DNA of 64,000 nt from Holophagales bacterium (GCA_016714815.1 JADKBZ010000031.1:124001-188000); one strand, 5' to 3'. Numbered from the stretch's first letter, positions 45,324 through 53,863 are shown. The notes: a model not told the origin generated them from the sequence alone. Program-made: numbers and translations.

Positions 45324-46803
45324 CGGGGACGAAGCTCCGCACGGCCGATTCGGTGTCGAACCCGGGGAGGTCGAGGTGGACCGCGCTCGGGCGCCCCGGC
45401 TGGACGACGACGGTCGCCGCAGCCTCGGCCCCGTCCGCGCCTCGCACGACGATGCGCCAGCGCCCGGACGGAAGGGTGACCCGGCACGGGGTGACCGCGG
45501 CGCCAGCCTCGAACGCCGCCCCCGTCGACTCCTCGACGACGGAGACGACGCGCCCCCAGGGGCTCGCGTTCAGGACGAGCTCGCCGGTTGCCGCCGGGCC
45601 CGCCGGAAGGGAGGGCCCCGGAGCCCTCCTCGAGAACCAGACCGTGGCCAACGTGCCGAGGAGGGCGATGCCCGCCGCCAGTGCGACGCCCGTGCGAGCC
45701 CGGCGCGATCCCCCGGTTTCCGGCGATCGAGGGGCCGCCTTCGACGGGGAGGAGATGCGGACCGTCGCCTCTTCGACGCCGGATACGGGACCGTCCACCA
45801 GCCGGGACTCTGCGGGCGGCGAGAGGAGCCCGCTCGCGGCGAGGTCCTCGACGGTGGCCGGCTCGCCTTTCCGCGCCCCGGCCTGGTGCGCCTGGGCCAG
45901 CACCGAACGGGACTCGGCCAGGTCCCTCGCCTCCGCCTCTCTTCCACCCTCTCGAACGAGGGCTTCCGTCAGCCCCCGCAGCGTCGACGCAAACTCGGCC
46001 GCGCCTGAAAAACGGGCGTTCCGGTCCTTCGAAAGTGCCCGGAGGACGGCGTGGCGGACCGGCTCCGGAACCCGGTACGTCCGGTCGGTCGTCGCGAAGG
46101 GGCGCGGCCGCTCGAGGACGTGCTGTCGGATCCACGCCTGCGGAGTCTCGGCGAGGTAGGCGGGGCTGCCGGTCAGGAGGTTGTAGAGGACGCAGCCGAG
46201 CGAGTAGACGTCGCTCCGACCGTCGATCGTTTCGCCTTTCTTCAGCGACCCGAGTTGCTCCGGCGAGGCGTAGCGCAACTTTCCGACGAAAACCCCCGTC
46301 GTCGTCAGCCCTTCCTCGTCCTCCCGCTTGGCGACGCCGAGGTCGATGATCTTCAGCGCTGGCCGGCCCGCGACCTCTGCCACCATCAGGTTCTCCGGCG
46401 AGACGTCGCGGTGGATGATTCCCCTGTCGTGGAGGTACTGGAGGCCGTCGAGCGCCTGGGCCCCGAGATCGAGCAGGACGGAAACGGGCAGAAGCCGGCC
46501 CGCGCCGAGGACGTCCGAAAGGCTCGGCCCGTCGATCAGCTCCATGACCATGTAGAACGTGCCGGGGCGCGCCTCGGCCAGGTCGTGAAGGACCGCGATG
46601 CTCGGGTGCGAGAGACGCCGGGCCATCTGCGCTTCGCGCAGGAAACGCTCCCGGGCGTGCAGGTCCTCCTCCACCGAGGCCCGCATGACCTTGATGACCC
46701 TCGGCTCGTCCAGGAGGAGGTGCCGCACCCGGTAGATCGCGCCCATCCCCCCCTCGCGGAGCTTCTCCACGACTTCGTAGGTACCGCCGACGACGGGGAG
46801 CAT
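45313..46803 (-). CDS. Transmembrane Ser/Thr protein kinase (module 2)
   Basis: A 496-aa Hanks-type kinase. The ATP loop is REGGMG (about residues 16-21), the catalytic loop HRDVSPEN (about 130; again Ser in place of Lys) and the DFG position reads DLGVAKR, a change also seen in some active kinases. A membrane helix lies near residue 370 (GVALAAGIALLGTLATVWF), followed by a PEGA-like domain (LVLNASPWGRVVSVVEEST, then LPSGRWRIVV). Architecture and the Ser change match the kinase at 35829, so the two are paralogues. It is the first gene of a two-gene unit with the TPR-like protein. Confidence 0.86.
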   Translation of the reverse strand: MLPVVGGTYEVVEKLREGGMGAIYRVRHLLLDEPRVIKVMRASVEEDLHARERFLREAQMARRLSHPSIAVLHDLAEARPGTFYMVMELIDGPSLSDVLGAGRLLPVSVLLDLGAQALDGLQYLHDRGIIHRDVSPENLMVAEVAGRPALKIIDLGVAKREDEEGLTTTGVFVGKLRYASPEQLGSLKKGETIDGRSDVYSLGCVLYNLLTGSPAYLAETPQAWIRQHVLERPRPFATTDRTYRVPEPVRHAVLRALSKDRNARFSGAAEFASTLRGLTEALVREGGREAEARDLAESRSVLAQAHQAGARKGEPATVEDLAASGLLSPPAESRLVDGPVSGVEEATVRISSPSKAAPRSPETGGSRRARTGVALAAGIALLGTLATVWFSRRAPGPSLPAGPAATGELVLNASPWGRVVSVVEESTGAAFEAGAAVTPCRVTLPSGRWRIVVRGADGAEAAATVVVQPGRPSAVHLDLPGFDTESAVRSFVPDGT

Positions 46804-46889
46804 CTCGACGAGACTAGCGCGGACGGCGTCCCTGCCGCGAGTGGAAAGCCGCCTCCTCCGGCTGTCCGGCCCGAATGGACCAGTCCGGG

Positions 46890-46918
46890 TTGACGACGCC
46901 TCCTCGACGCACTAGAAC
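46890..46918 (+). promoter_or_regulatory. Predicted sigma70-type promoter for ytxJ
   Basis: TTGACG (46890-46895), a 17-base spacer and TAGAAC (46913-46918) match the -35/-10 pattern closely and lie about 35 bases before the ytxJ start, within the 150-base divergent gap between the kinase and ytxJ. No other promoter in the window is as clear. Confidence 0.6.
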
Positions 46919-46953
46919 GGGCGGCGGCGGACCGTTTCCGCGTGGAGGACGAC

Positions 46954-47286
46954 ATGAAACCGGTGAGAGACGCAGTGGAGCTCGCGCGCGCCTTCGAGGA
47001 GCCCTGGGCCCTCGTCTTCAAGCACTCCACGCGCTGCCCCGTCAGCACGGCCGCGCACCGCGAAGTGGTACGTTTCCGGAGCCTTCGCCCGGAAGCGGCC
47101 GTCTACGTCGTCCACGTCGTGGAGCAGCGCGACCTTTCTAAGGCCGTAGCGCAGCGCACCGGAATCCGGCACGAATCGCCCCAGGCGATCGTCCTTGCGG
47201 GCGGGTCCGTCCTCTGGTCGGACTCCCACGAGGGCGTCACCGCCGACGCCCTCGTCGCCCTCCTCCCCGTTCCGGCGGCGCCGTGA
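46954..47286 (+). CDS. ytxJ: Monothiol bacilliredoxin-like protein YtxJ
   Basis: A 110-aa thioredoxin-fold protein with the YtxJ (BrxC-type) signature VFKHSTRCPVSTAA: a single active-site Cys followed by Pro. Further fold motifs are VYVVHVVEQRDLSKAV and the cis-Pro region HESPQAIVL. In bacillithiol-using bacteria the family removes bacillithiol from S-bacillithiolated proteins. I use the ATG at 46954, five bases after a GGAGG site; an upstream in-frame GTG (46942) overlaps that site. It has its own promoter and is convergent with the PKD-domain gene. Confidence 0.85.
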   Translation: MKPVRDAVELARAFEEPWALVFKHSTRCPVSTAAHREVVRFRSLRPEAAVYVVHVVEQRDLSKAVAQRTGIRHESPQAIVLAGGSVLWSDSHEGVTADALVALLPVPAAP

Positions 47287-47290
47287 CGCC

Positions 47291-47324
47291 GGGAGGGCGG
47301 GGCGGACCTTCCGCCCCCCCTCCC
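47291..47324. terminator. Hairpin between convergent ytxJ and PKD-protein genes
   Basis: gggagggcggggcgg (47291-47305), loop acctt, ccgccccccctccc (47311-47324). The arms pair almost completely. It lies in the 48-base gap between two convergent genes and could end transcription from both sides, although a T tract is missing. Confidence 0.5.
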
Positions 47325-47334
47325 GCACGAACGA

Positions 47335-48753
47335 CTACGGGAAGGTGAAGGTGCAGGCCTGGACCTCCGCACCCGGTGCGACGTCGAGGAGGCCGGCGCA
47401 CTTGCTCCCGGCCGTCGCGAGCGCCGAGTAGCTGAAGCGCACCGAGGCCGGCGTCCCGGTGCAGGTGGCGGCGTGCTTGACGAAGAGCGTGTAGCTCCCG
47501 GCCGGGAGACCGTTCCCCTGGTAGATCACGCTCTCGGTCCTGTTCCCCGTGCCGCAGCCGGCAGGAAGCTTCCGGCCGCCCGCCTGCGTGGCGACGTCCA
47601 CTCCTCCCGGCCCGGCGAGTCGAACGTCGAGGTCCGCCTCCCCCGACCAGCTCGCCGTCCCGCCGAGGAACTGCGGAGTCCCCGCCGCGTCGACCCTGAC
47701 GGTCGCCACGTTCGCGTTCGTCGCGGTTCCGCCCTTTCCGTCCGACGCGGTCACCGAGACGGTGTAGGTCCCGGCGGACTGGTAGGTGTAGGCCGCGGTC
47801 GTACCCGTCGCCGTCCCCGGACCGAAGTTCCACGTCAGCGTCACGGGATCGTTGTCCGGGTCGGAAACCGTCGCCGAGGCCGACACCTGGAGCGGCGCGG
47901 CCCCGTAGAGCGGAGTCACGCTCGTCGAGCCGATCGTCGGGTTGCGGTTCGCGGGCGTGTCGCTTCCTCCCCCGCCGCCCGCCGCCGCCACCGCCACTCC
48001 CGCCGCCACGACGCCCGCGCCGATTCCGACGATCGCGCCGGTGGAGAGCCCGGCCGACTTCGCGGCGACCGCGCCCGCCACCTTCGTTCCGGCACCGGCG
48101 GCGGCTGCTCCGGTCCCCGTCGCGAGCGCCGTGGAGAGCGCCACGACGGCCCCCGTCACCAGGATCACTTTCGCCACGTCGTCCCTGTTGAACCCGGCGG
48201 GGACGGGGTTCTGTCCCGCGCGGGTCAGGCCGATCGTCAGCCCCTCTCTGGGAAGAGAGGGTCCGATGACGGGCGGAGCCGCCGCACGCTCGTCCCGGCA
48301 GACCGTCTGCTCCGTCACGGGGGGAGCGTAGTCCGGCGTCTTCTTCGGATGGTTCTCGCGGTCGAGAGCCTGGACGAAGTAGTCGATTCCCAGGATGCCG
48401 GGGAGGGGCCTCGGCAGCTCGGCGACGACGTCCTCCGGCGCGCGGGGCGTCATGACGAGGTAGTAGTAGTCCTCGGTCCCCGAGGCGCGGAAGTAAACGA
48501 AGCTCTGCTCCACCTCTTTCGACGGGAGGACGCGGGCGTCGACGCGCGCGCGCGTCTGGGTGGAGAGACACTTGAGCGGGTCGTGGGCGATGGAAAGGCG
48601 CTTGCTCTCTCCGGCCGCGGCCTTCTTCACCACCGGGTCTTCCGTCAGCAGCGGCGCGGCCGTCGCCCCGAGGGCGAGCGAGGCGGACAGGAAGAGCGCC
48701 CCCGCCTGGCGGACGGGGAGCAAAAGGGCGGGGCGCGAGACGTCGTTCTTCAC
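47335..48753 (-). CDS. Secreted protein with PKD domain
   Basis: A 472-aa exported protein. The GTG start overlaps the TGA of the upstream propeller gene (GTGA). After the signal peptide comes a region of unknown type, then a Gly/Ala-rich membrane-like stretch (about residues 200-255, AKVILVTGAVVALSTALATG to GVVAAGVAVAAAGGGGG), then a PKD domain (TPLYGAAPLQVSASATVSD, then GTYTVSVTASDGKGG) and a C-terminal beta domain (WSGEADLDVRLAGPGG) like proprotein-convertase-type or pre-peptidase modules. Probably surface exposed; binding partner unknown. It is the second gene of a two-gene unit. Confidence 0.78.
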   Translation of the reverse strand: MKNDVSRPALLLPVRQAGALFLSASLALGATAAPLLTEDPVVKKAAAGESKRLSIAHDPLKCLSTQTRARVDARVLPSKEVEQSFVYFRASGTEDYYYLVMTPRAPEDVVAELPRPLPGILGIDYFVQALDRENHPKKTPDYAPPVTEQTVCRDERAAAPPVIGPSLPREGLTIGLTRAGQNPVPAGFNRDDVAKVILVTGAVVALSTALATGTGAAAAGAGTKVAGAVAAKSAGLSTGAIVGIGAGVVAAGVAVAAAGGGGGSDTPANRNPTIGSTSVTPLYGAAPLQVSASATVSDPDNDPVTLTWNFGPGTATGTTAAYTYQSAGTYTVSVTASDGKGGTATNANVATVRVDAAGTPQFLGGTASWSGEADLDVRLAGPGGVDVATQAGGRKLPAGCGTGNRTESVIYQGNGLPAGSYTLFVKHAATCTGTPASVRFSYSALATAGSKCAGLLDVAPGAEVQACTFTFP

Positions 48754-50744
48754 TTGCTCCCCTCCTCGAGGCTCACGCGGACGGGCCGGTCGGAGACGAC
48801 GGCGACGTCGAGGTCGCCGACGAACCCCTGGGGAAGGTAGGCGGACAGGTCGAGGCGGGGAGTGTCCCCCGCGGCGAGAGCGATCCGGCGCTCGGCCACC
48901 AGGACTCCCCCGCGTTCGAGCCGGAGGAAGACGAGCGCCTCCTCCGCCGTGCGGAGTCTCACGACCGGCTTCTCTCCCGTTCCGAAGCGGAGCCGCGGAA
49001 GCGACGCCGAGAGAACCGGGTCGCTCTCGTCGCCCGGCGCCCGCGCAGATCGCGCCGGCGACGAGGCCGCCGTCACGGTGATCAGCGTCAGCGCCGAGAG
49101 GCTCGAGCCGGAGCCGTTCGTCGCCATGAGCCTCACGAAGTAGGTCCCGGGCGTTGCGAAGGCGAAACGCGGATTCTGCGAGGCCGAGAACCCGGCGTTC
49201 CCGAAGAACCAGGCCCACGCCGTCGCCTGCGGGCTCGAGGTGTCGGTGAAGGAGATCTCCTCTCCCGCCCTCGCGGTCGTTTTCGAGGCGCTGAAAGCAG
49301 CGCCCGGCGGCGCCAGAGAGTAGGTGGCGCTCTTCGCCTCGGCGCTCGGCCCCTGCTCGGGAACGCAGGCGTAGGAGCGGACGAAGAGGGTGATCGGATC
49401 GAGCTTCCCGCGAGGAGCGATCTTCTCGACGCTCGTCTGCGCCGTCGCGGCGAACGGGTCGGAGTTGATCCGCCACTCGAACTTCGAGCCGTACGACTGG
49501 GCCGACCAGCGCGCGGTGAGGAAGTCGGTCGCGGTCACGGGCGCCGCCGGCGTCCCCGTCGGGACGATCTCCGGCGAGAGGGGCGGAATCGGCGGCGGGC
49601 AGGCGACGAAGCGGGCCGACCCGGCGCCGCGGCCGTCGCCGAGGATGGTCACCGCGAAGGACTGCGCTCCGGCGCGCGTGAACGGAGCCTTCACGAAGAG
49701 CGCCGGCAGGCGGCCTCCGGCCCCGGTTCCGTCCCGCCCGCTGTTGCCGGTGATCAGGGCCAGCTGGCCGTCGTTGGAGATCGCGACGTCCTCGAAGCCG
49801 TCCTGCTCGGAGTTGAATCCTGCCGGCAACGGGATCTGCTCCACCGCCGAGGACGCCCCGAAGGGCGCGGCGATCGAATAGAGGCCCGGGGTGAAAGCGC
49901 TGACGACGAGGCAGCGCTGGCCATCCGGCGTGCAGTTGATCCCGTCCAGGGCTTCCGTACCGGCGATCGTGAGGATCTCCGGCGTGGACGACGCCGAGAA
50001 CGGGGCCTTGAAGACGAAGACGCGGCCGTCCCCCGGCCGGCTCGCCGTCGTCAGGAGGGTGCTCCCGTCCGGCGTGATCGCGATCGCGCCGCCGCCGGCG
50101 TTCTCGACCGGAATCCGGAACGCCACGGCGGAGTAAGGCGGGTCGAGGACGTTCACCCAGCCCTGCATCGACGTGGGCGGGGCCGCCACGTCGTAGTTCG
50201 GGCGCGTGAGGATGAAGACCCGCCCGCTGCGGTCGAAAACGATCCCCTGCGTCTGGTACGAGGCGACGTGCCCCTCGAGGGCGATCGGCGTGATGACGGG
50301 GTTTTCGAACGGCGCCTTGATGAGCGCGAAGGTCGGCCGCCACGCCTGGCTGGCGTAGGTCGAGCCCGCGCCGATCATCACGTCGAGCCGGGGTGAGACC
50401 GCGATCGTCCCCGTCCCGTCGTACGCGCCCGACGTCGCGATCGTCCTCACGAGCGTCCCGCTCGACACCTGGACGATGAAGAGGCGGGAGCGGTTGAAGT
50501 CGGCGACGACCGCCTGGTCGCTCCCGATCACGGAGACGCCGTGCGGGAAGGCGTCCGTCGGAAGGCCCGGGATCGCGCGTTGATCGGGCCTCGGCAGGTT
50601 CGTCCCCGGAGACGGGAGAAGGACGGCGAGGTTTCCGTCCCCCGCGGTACCGAAGATGGCCTGTCCCGCGGCGGGGAATGCCCCGAAGGCGAGGACGAGA
50701 CCGAGGGCCGCGGCAAGGGCGCAGCGCGAGAGACGATCAGCCAT
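48750..50744 (-). CDS. Secreted beta-propeller protein with PKD domain
   Basis: A 664-aa exported protein. The ATG at 50744 has a GGAGG site six bases upstream; a TTG at 50756 is in frame but overlaps that site. The signal peptide is LAAALGLVLAFGAFPAAGQA. Residues about 30-380 show YncE/lactonase-like propeller blades (GTIAVSPRLDVMIGAG, GAIAITPDGSTLLTTAS), followed by a fibronectin-like stretch and a PKD domain with WAWFFGNAGFSASQNP. The C-terminal region is of unknown type. It starts from the divergent region that also serves the copper block, which holds two operator-like palindromes. Confidence 0.8.
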   Translation of the reverse strand: MADRLSRCALAAALGLVLAFGAFPAAGQAIFGTAGDGNLAVLLPSPGTNLPRPDQRAIPGLPTDAFPHGVSVIGSDQAVVADFNRSRLFIVQVSSGTLVRTIATSGAYDGTGTIAVSPRLDVMIGAGSTYASQAWRPTFALIKAPFENPVITPIALEGHVASYQTQGIVFDRSGRVFILTRPNYDVAAPPTSMQGWVNVLDPPYSAVAFRIPVENAGGGAIAITPDGSTLLTTASRPGDGRVFVFKAPFSASSTPEILTIAGTEALDGINCTPDGQRCLVVSAFTPGLYSIAAPFGASSAVEQIPLPAGFNSEQDGFEDVAISNDGQLALITGNSGRDGTGAGGRLPALFVKAPFTRAGAQSFAVTILGDGRGAGSARFVACPPPIPPLSPEIVPTGTPAAPVTATDFLTARWSAQSYGSKFEWRINSDPFAATAQTSVEKIAPRGKLDPITLFVRSYACVPEQGPSAEAKSATYSLAPPGAAFSASKTTARAGEEISFTDTSSPQATAWAWFFGNAGFSASQNPRFAFATPGTYFVRLMATNGSGSSLSALTLITVTAASSPARSARAPGDESDPVLSASLPRLRFGTGEKPVVRLRTAEEALVFLRLERGGVLVAERRIALAAGDTPRLDLSAYLPQGFVGDLDVAVVSDRPVRVSLEEGSK

Positions 50745-50818
50745 CGCAGCCTCCAAGAGAAAGTTCTCCCTGTCTTCCGCCGGACTATATCGCCCGGTCG
50801 TGTGGGTCCGCCCTGCTG

Positions 50819-50832
50819 GTGACGGGCGTCAC
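50819..50832. promoter_or_regulatory. Operator-like palindrome GTGAC-N4-GTCAC
   Basis: A 14-base perfect palindrome in 5-4-5 form (gtgacgggcgtcac), differing from the two sites below by one symmetric base. It lies 75 bases before the start of the minus-strand propeller gene, about 40 bases upstream of a TATAGT box (50789-50784, minus strand). It could control that gene or be a second site for the divergent copper block. Confidence 0.45.
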
Positions 50833-50949
50833 GGATCAGGACTGTCTCGACCCCGCTCCCTTCGCGTTCATCGACCGGCCGTGCTCCGCGGCCTGCCGAC
50901 GACAGGAAGGCCGCCAATCCTCACCTCTTCTGAGAATGGCGGGTGGCAG

Positions 50950-50963
50950 ATGACCGGCGTCAT
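50950..50963. promoter_or_regulatory. Operator-like palindrome ATGAC-N4-GTCAT before copper block
   Basis: atgaccggcgtcat is a perfect 5-4-5 palindrome, the geometry of FNR-family boxes, 38 bases before the ATG of the Cys-rich protein. A TAGAAG hexamer starts 30 bases from the palindrome centre (50986-50991). The nos operon has the same palindrome with a -10-like hexamer at the identical distance. Confidence 0.6.
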
Positions 50964-51000
50964 ACTCGAAGGGGTCAAGGAGGCCTAGAAGGGACTCGTC

Positions 51001-51411
51001 ATGCGGACGATCCGGTCACGAGGCGGCGCTGGAGCGCTTCTCGCCGTTCTCACGACGACATTGCTTCTTCCCCTCGCTGCTTTCGCGCGGGTCTCCGACC
51101 CCGCAGTCGAACGGCACGGCTGCCACTGCCCGGTGAAGATGGCTTGCTGCGAGGCCGGCATCTGTCACGGCGGCATGGACTCCACCCCGTCGTCCGGTCC
51201 GTCCGTGTCGGGATGCCGCGACGAGGCGCCTCTCCTCCGCAACGCCCGCCCGTCGTGCGCTTTCGAAGGCGCCCTTCTTCCGGAGTCGGATGCCGCGCCA
51301 ACGAAACCGTGCGCGCGGCTCTCTCCTCCTGGATCCCATCGGCCCGGAGTCACCTGGCTGACACGCCCCCGGCGATCCCGCCTCCCTGCGAACCTCCATC
51401 GCCCCCGCTGA
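51001..51411 (+). CDS. Small Cys-rich secreted protein, possible copper-binding
   Basis: A 136-aa protein with a signal peptide (GALLAVLTTTLLLPLAAFA) and a dense Cys/His/Met cluster at about residues 40-60 (HGCHCPVKMACCEAGICHGGM), a soft-metal ligand set. Two more Cys follow (GCRDE, PSCAFE). The last third may be out of frame: an alternative frame gives a Pro-rich end (DTPPAIPPPCEPPSPPL) that looks more natural. It has an AAGGGA site before the ATG and lies 88 bases before the TonB copper-receptor gene, behind a palindrome shared with the nos operon. I propose copper binding or delivery; no family match is claimed. Confidence 0.6.
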   Translation: MRTIRSRGGAGALLAVLTTTLLLPLAAFARVSDPAVERHGCHCPVKMACCEAGICHGGMDSTPSSGPSVSGCRDEAPLLRNARPSCAFEGALLPESDAAPTKPCARLSPPGSHRPGVTWLTRPRRSRLPANLHRPR

Positions 51412-51498
51412 CGATCCGGGCTCGCCCCGGCCCTCGACCTGAGCCCGCGCGGCACGGTCGCGTGGGGTCTCCTGGTCATGCAATCCGATGGAGCACAC

Positions 51499-53788
51499 AT
51501 GCAGCTGAAGACCTGCGTTCTTCTCGCCCTGCTTTCGGCACGGGCTTTCGCGTCGGAGTCCGCTCCGGCGACTCTCTCGGGCTCGATCCTCACCGCCGAC
51601 GGAAGCGGCCTCCCCGGGGCCCGGGTCACCGTCCTTCCTTCCACGCCCGATGCGCTCCCTGCCGCAGTCGTCGTCTCCGGCGAACGGGGCCTCTACCTGG
51701 TCCGCGCTCTTCCGCCAGGGTCGTTCCAGCTCCGGGTCGAGCTGCCTGGTTTCGAGACCCGTACGATGAAGAACGTCGTGCTCGCTCCGGACGGGCGACT
51801 CGACATCGACGTAACCCTGCGCCTCGCGGGCCGTGAGAGAGGCCGTCACGGTCGTGAGCCCTTCTCCGCGAGACACGGTCGAGGCGGTCGAGATCCGAGA
51901 GAGCTCCGCCAGGGACGCTGCGGAGGCACTCGTGACGCTCCCAGGCGTCTCGAAACTCCGAAAGGGAGGGATCGCGAGCGACGTCGTCGTGCGCGGCTAC
52001 CAGAGCCGCGACCTGAACGTCCTCGTCGACGGCGAGCGGATCTACGGCGCCTGCCCGAACCACATGGACCCGCCCTCCTTCCACGTCGACTTCGCCCAGG
52101 TCGACCGCGTCGAGGTGGCGAAGGGACCTTTCGACGTGAAGAACCAGGGAAGCCTCGGCGGCGTCGTCAACATCGTCACCCGGCGCCCCGAGCCCGGCGT
52201 CCACGCCACGGCGAACGTCGCCGCCGGGGCCTGGGGCTACGTGAACCCGTCGGTTACGGGGTCGTGGGCGGGCGAGTCGTTCTCGGCGCTCGCCGGCTAC
52301 TCCTTCCGGAGATCGACGGCGTTCACGGACGGCGACGGCCGGCGCTTCACCGAGCTGACGAACTACCGCGCCGACGCCGTTGACTCCGAGGCCTTCCGCG
52401 CGGGGACCGCGTGGGGCCGGATCGGGTTCGTCCCGGCGAAGGATCACGCGGTCACGTTTTCCTACACGCGGCAGGACACGTCGCACACCTACTACCCGTA
52501 TCTGCAGATGGACGCCGTGTACGACGACTCGGACCGCTTCGGCCTGACCTGGGAGGCAACGCCTTCCGCCGTCGTCACGGCGGCGAAGCTCTCGGCCTAC
52601 TACACGCAGGTCGACCACTGGATGACCGACCAGTACCGGACCTCGTCCACGACCGCGGCGCGCGGCTGGTCGATGGGAACGGACGCCTTCTCGCGGACGC
52701 TCGGCGGCCGGCTGGAAGCGACCGCCTGGGGCGTGACGGCGGGCGTCGAGGCGTACCGGCGGTACTGGGACACGACGACGTACCTCGCCGGCATGCAGTA
52801 CACGCCGCAGGCGTCGCTTCCCGGCGCCACGACCGACGTCGTCGGCCTCTTCGCCGAGCGGTCGTTCCGCCTCGGCGAGACGGTCATCCTCGACGCCGGG
52901 CTCCGGTGGGACCACGCCTCGGCCTCCGTCGACGGCGAGAAGGCCTCCACCGACCTGACCTGGGCTTACCACGGCACGCGCGCGACGGAGCAGGCCGACG
53001 CGCTCGCCGGCGGGAGCCTGCGCGCCCGCTGGCAAGCCGCTGAGGGGCTCGAGGTCTCGCTCGGTGCGGGGACGGCGGCGCGGATTCCCGAGCCGCAGGA
53101 GCGTTGGTTCTCCCTGAAGCGGATGGGGACCGACTGGGTCGGCAACCCCGACCTCGAACCGTCGCGGAACACCGCGCTCGACCTGTCGGCCTCGCTGCGT
53201 GCCGGGCGCCTCTACGTCTCGGCGAGCGCGTTCGTCAACGAGGTTGCCGACTACGTCGTCCTCGCCGAGGTGGGCAAGGTGAACTCGGTCCCGGGTGTCA
53301 TGAACCCGAAGGCCCGGACGTACGAGAACGTCGACGCCCGCCTCGCGGGCGGCGAGGCGACCGCCGCGGTGACGCTTACTGGCCGCCTCTTCTTCTCGGG
53401 CACGGTGTCCTACGTCCGCGGGACCCAGACCCCCCGCCCCGAGCTCGGCATCCTCTCGGAGAACGTCGCCGAGATGCCGCCCGTCACCGGCCGCGCCTCC
53501 CTGCGCTGGGACAACGGCCGCTTCTGGGGAGAGGCAGAAGGCGTCTTCGCCGCGGCGCAGACGCACGTCGACACGGATCTTCTCGAATCCTCGACCCCGG
53601 GCTGGGGCATCGCGAACCTCAGGGCCGGCATCGCCTTCGGCGACGTCGGACTGAACGTCGGCGTCGAGAACCTCTTCGGGCGTCTCTACTCCGAGCACCT
53701 CTCCTATCAGCGGGACCCGTTCCGGTCGGGCGTGAAGATCCCCGAGCCCGGGCGGAACGTCTTCGTCAACCTCTCGTACCGCTACTGA
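51499..53788 (+). CDS. TonB-dependent copper receptor (OprC/NosA type), frameshifted
   Basis: About 762 aa when one frameshift is corrected. The first frame gives a signal peptide (LKTCVLLALLSARAFA) and a carboxypeptidase-regulatory-like domain (ATLSGSILTADGSGLPGARV); at about 51831 the plug and barrel continue in the next frame (TVVSPSPRDTVEAVEI, PGVSK), and removing one A in gagagagg joins them. The plug has DVVVRGYQSRDLNVLVDG, then GACPNHMDPP; CPNHM is the CxxxM copper motif of OprC and HWM (188 residues later) the HxM partner, close to the about 180-residue spacing in OprC. The barrel ends VNLSYRY with a terminal aromatic. It imports copper, which NosZ needs. A terminator follows at 53797. 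Confidence 0.85.
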
Positions 53789-53796
53789 TCCCCTCC

Positions 53797-53837
53797 GGAG
53801 CCGGGACCGAGGATCGGCGGTCCCGGCTCCCCCTTTT
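53797..53837 (+). terminator. Rho-independent terminator after the TonB receptor
   Basis: ggagccgggaccg (53797-53809), loop aggatcgg, cggtcccggctcc (53818-53830), then ccctttt. A 13-bp perfect stem followed by a T run, nine bases after the receptor stop. It separates the copper block from the nos operon, which must then have its own promoter. Confidence 0.8.
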
Positions 53838-53849
53838 CATCGGCTCGTC

Positions 53850-53863
53850 ATGACCTGCGTCAT
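53850..53863. promoter_or_regulatory. Operator-like palindrome ATGAC-N4-GTCAT before nos operon
   Basis: atgacctgcgtcat, the same palindrome as at 50950 with one base different in the spacer; even the next base (A) is shared. It lies 51 bases before the first nos-cluster ATG, with GATTCT (53886-53891) 30 bases from its centre, the place of a -10 box for an activator bound at about -41.5. Confidence 0.6.
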
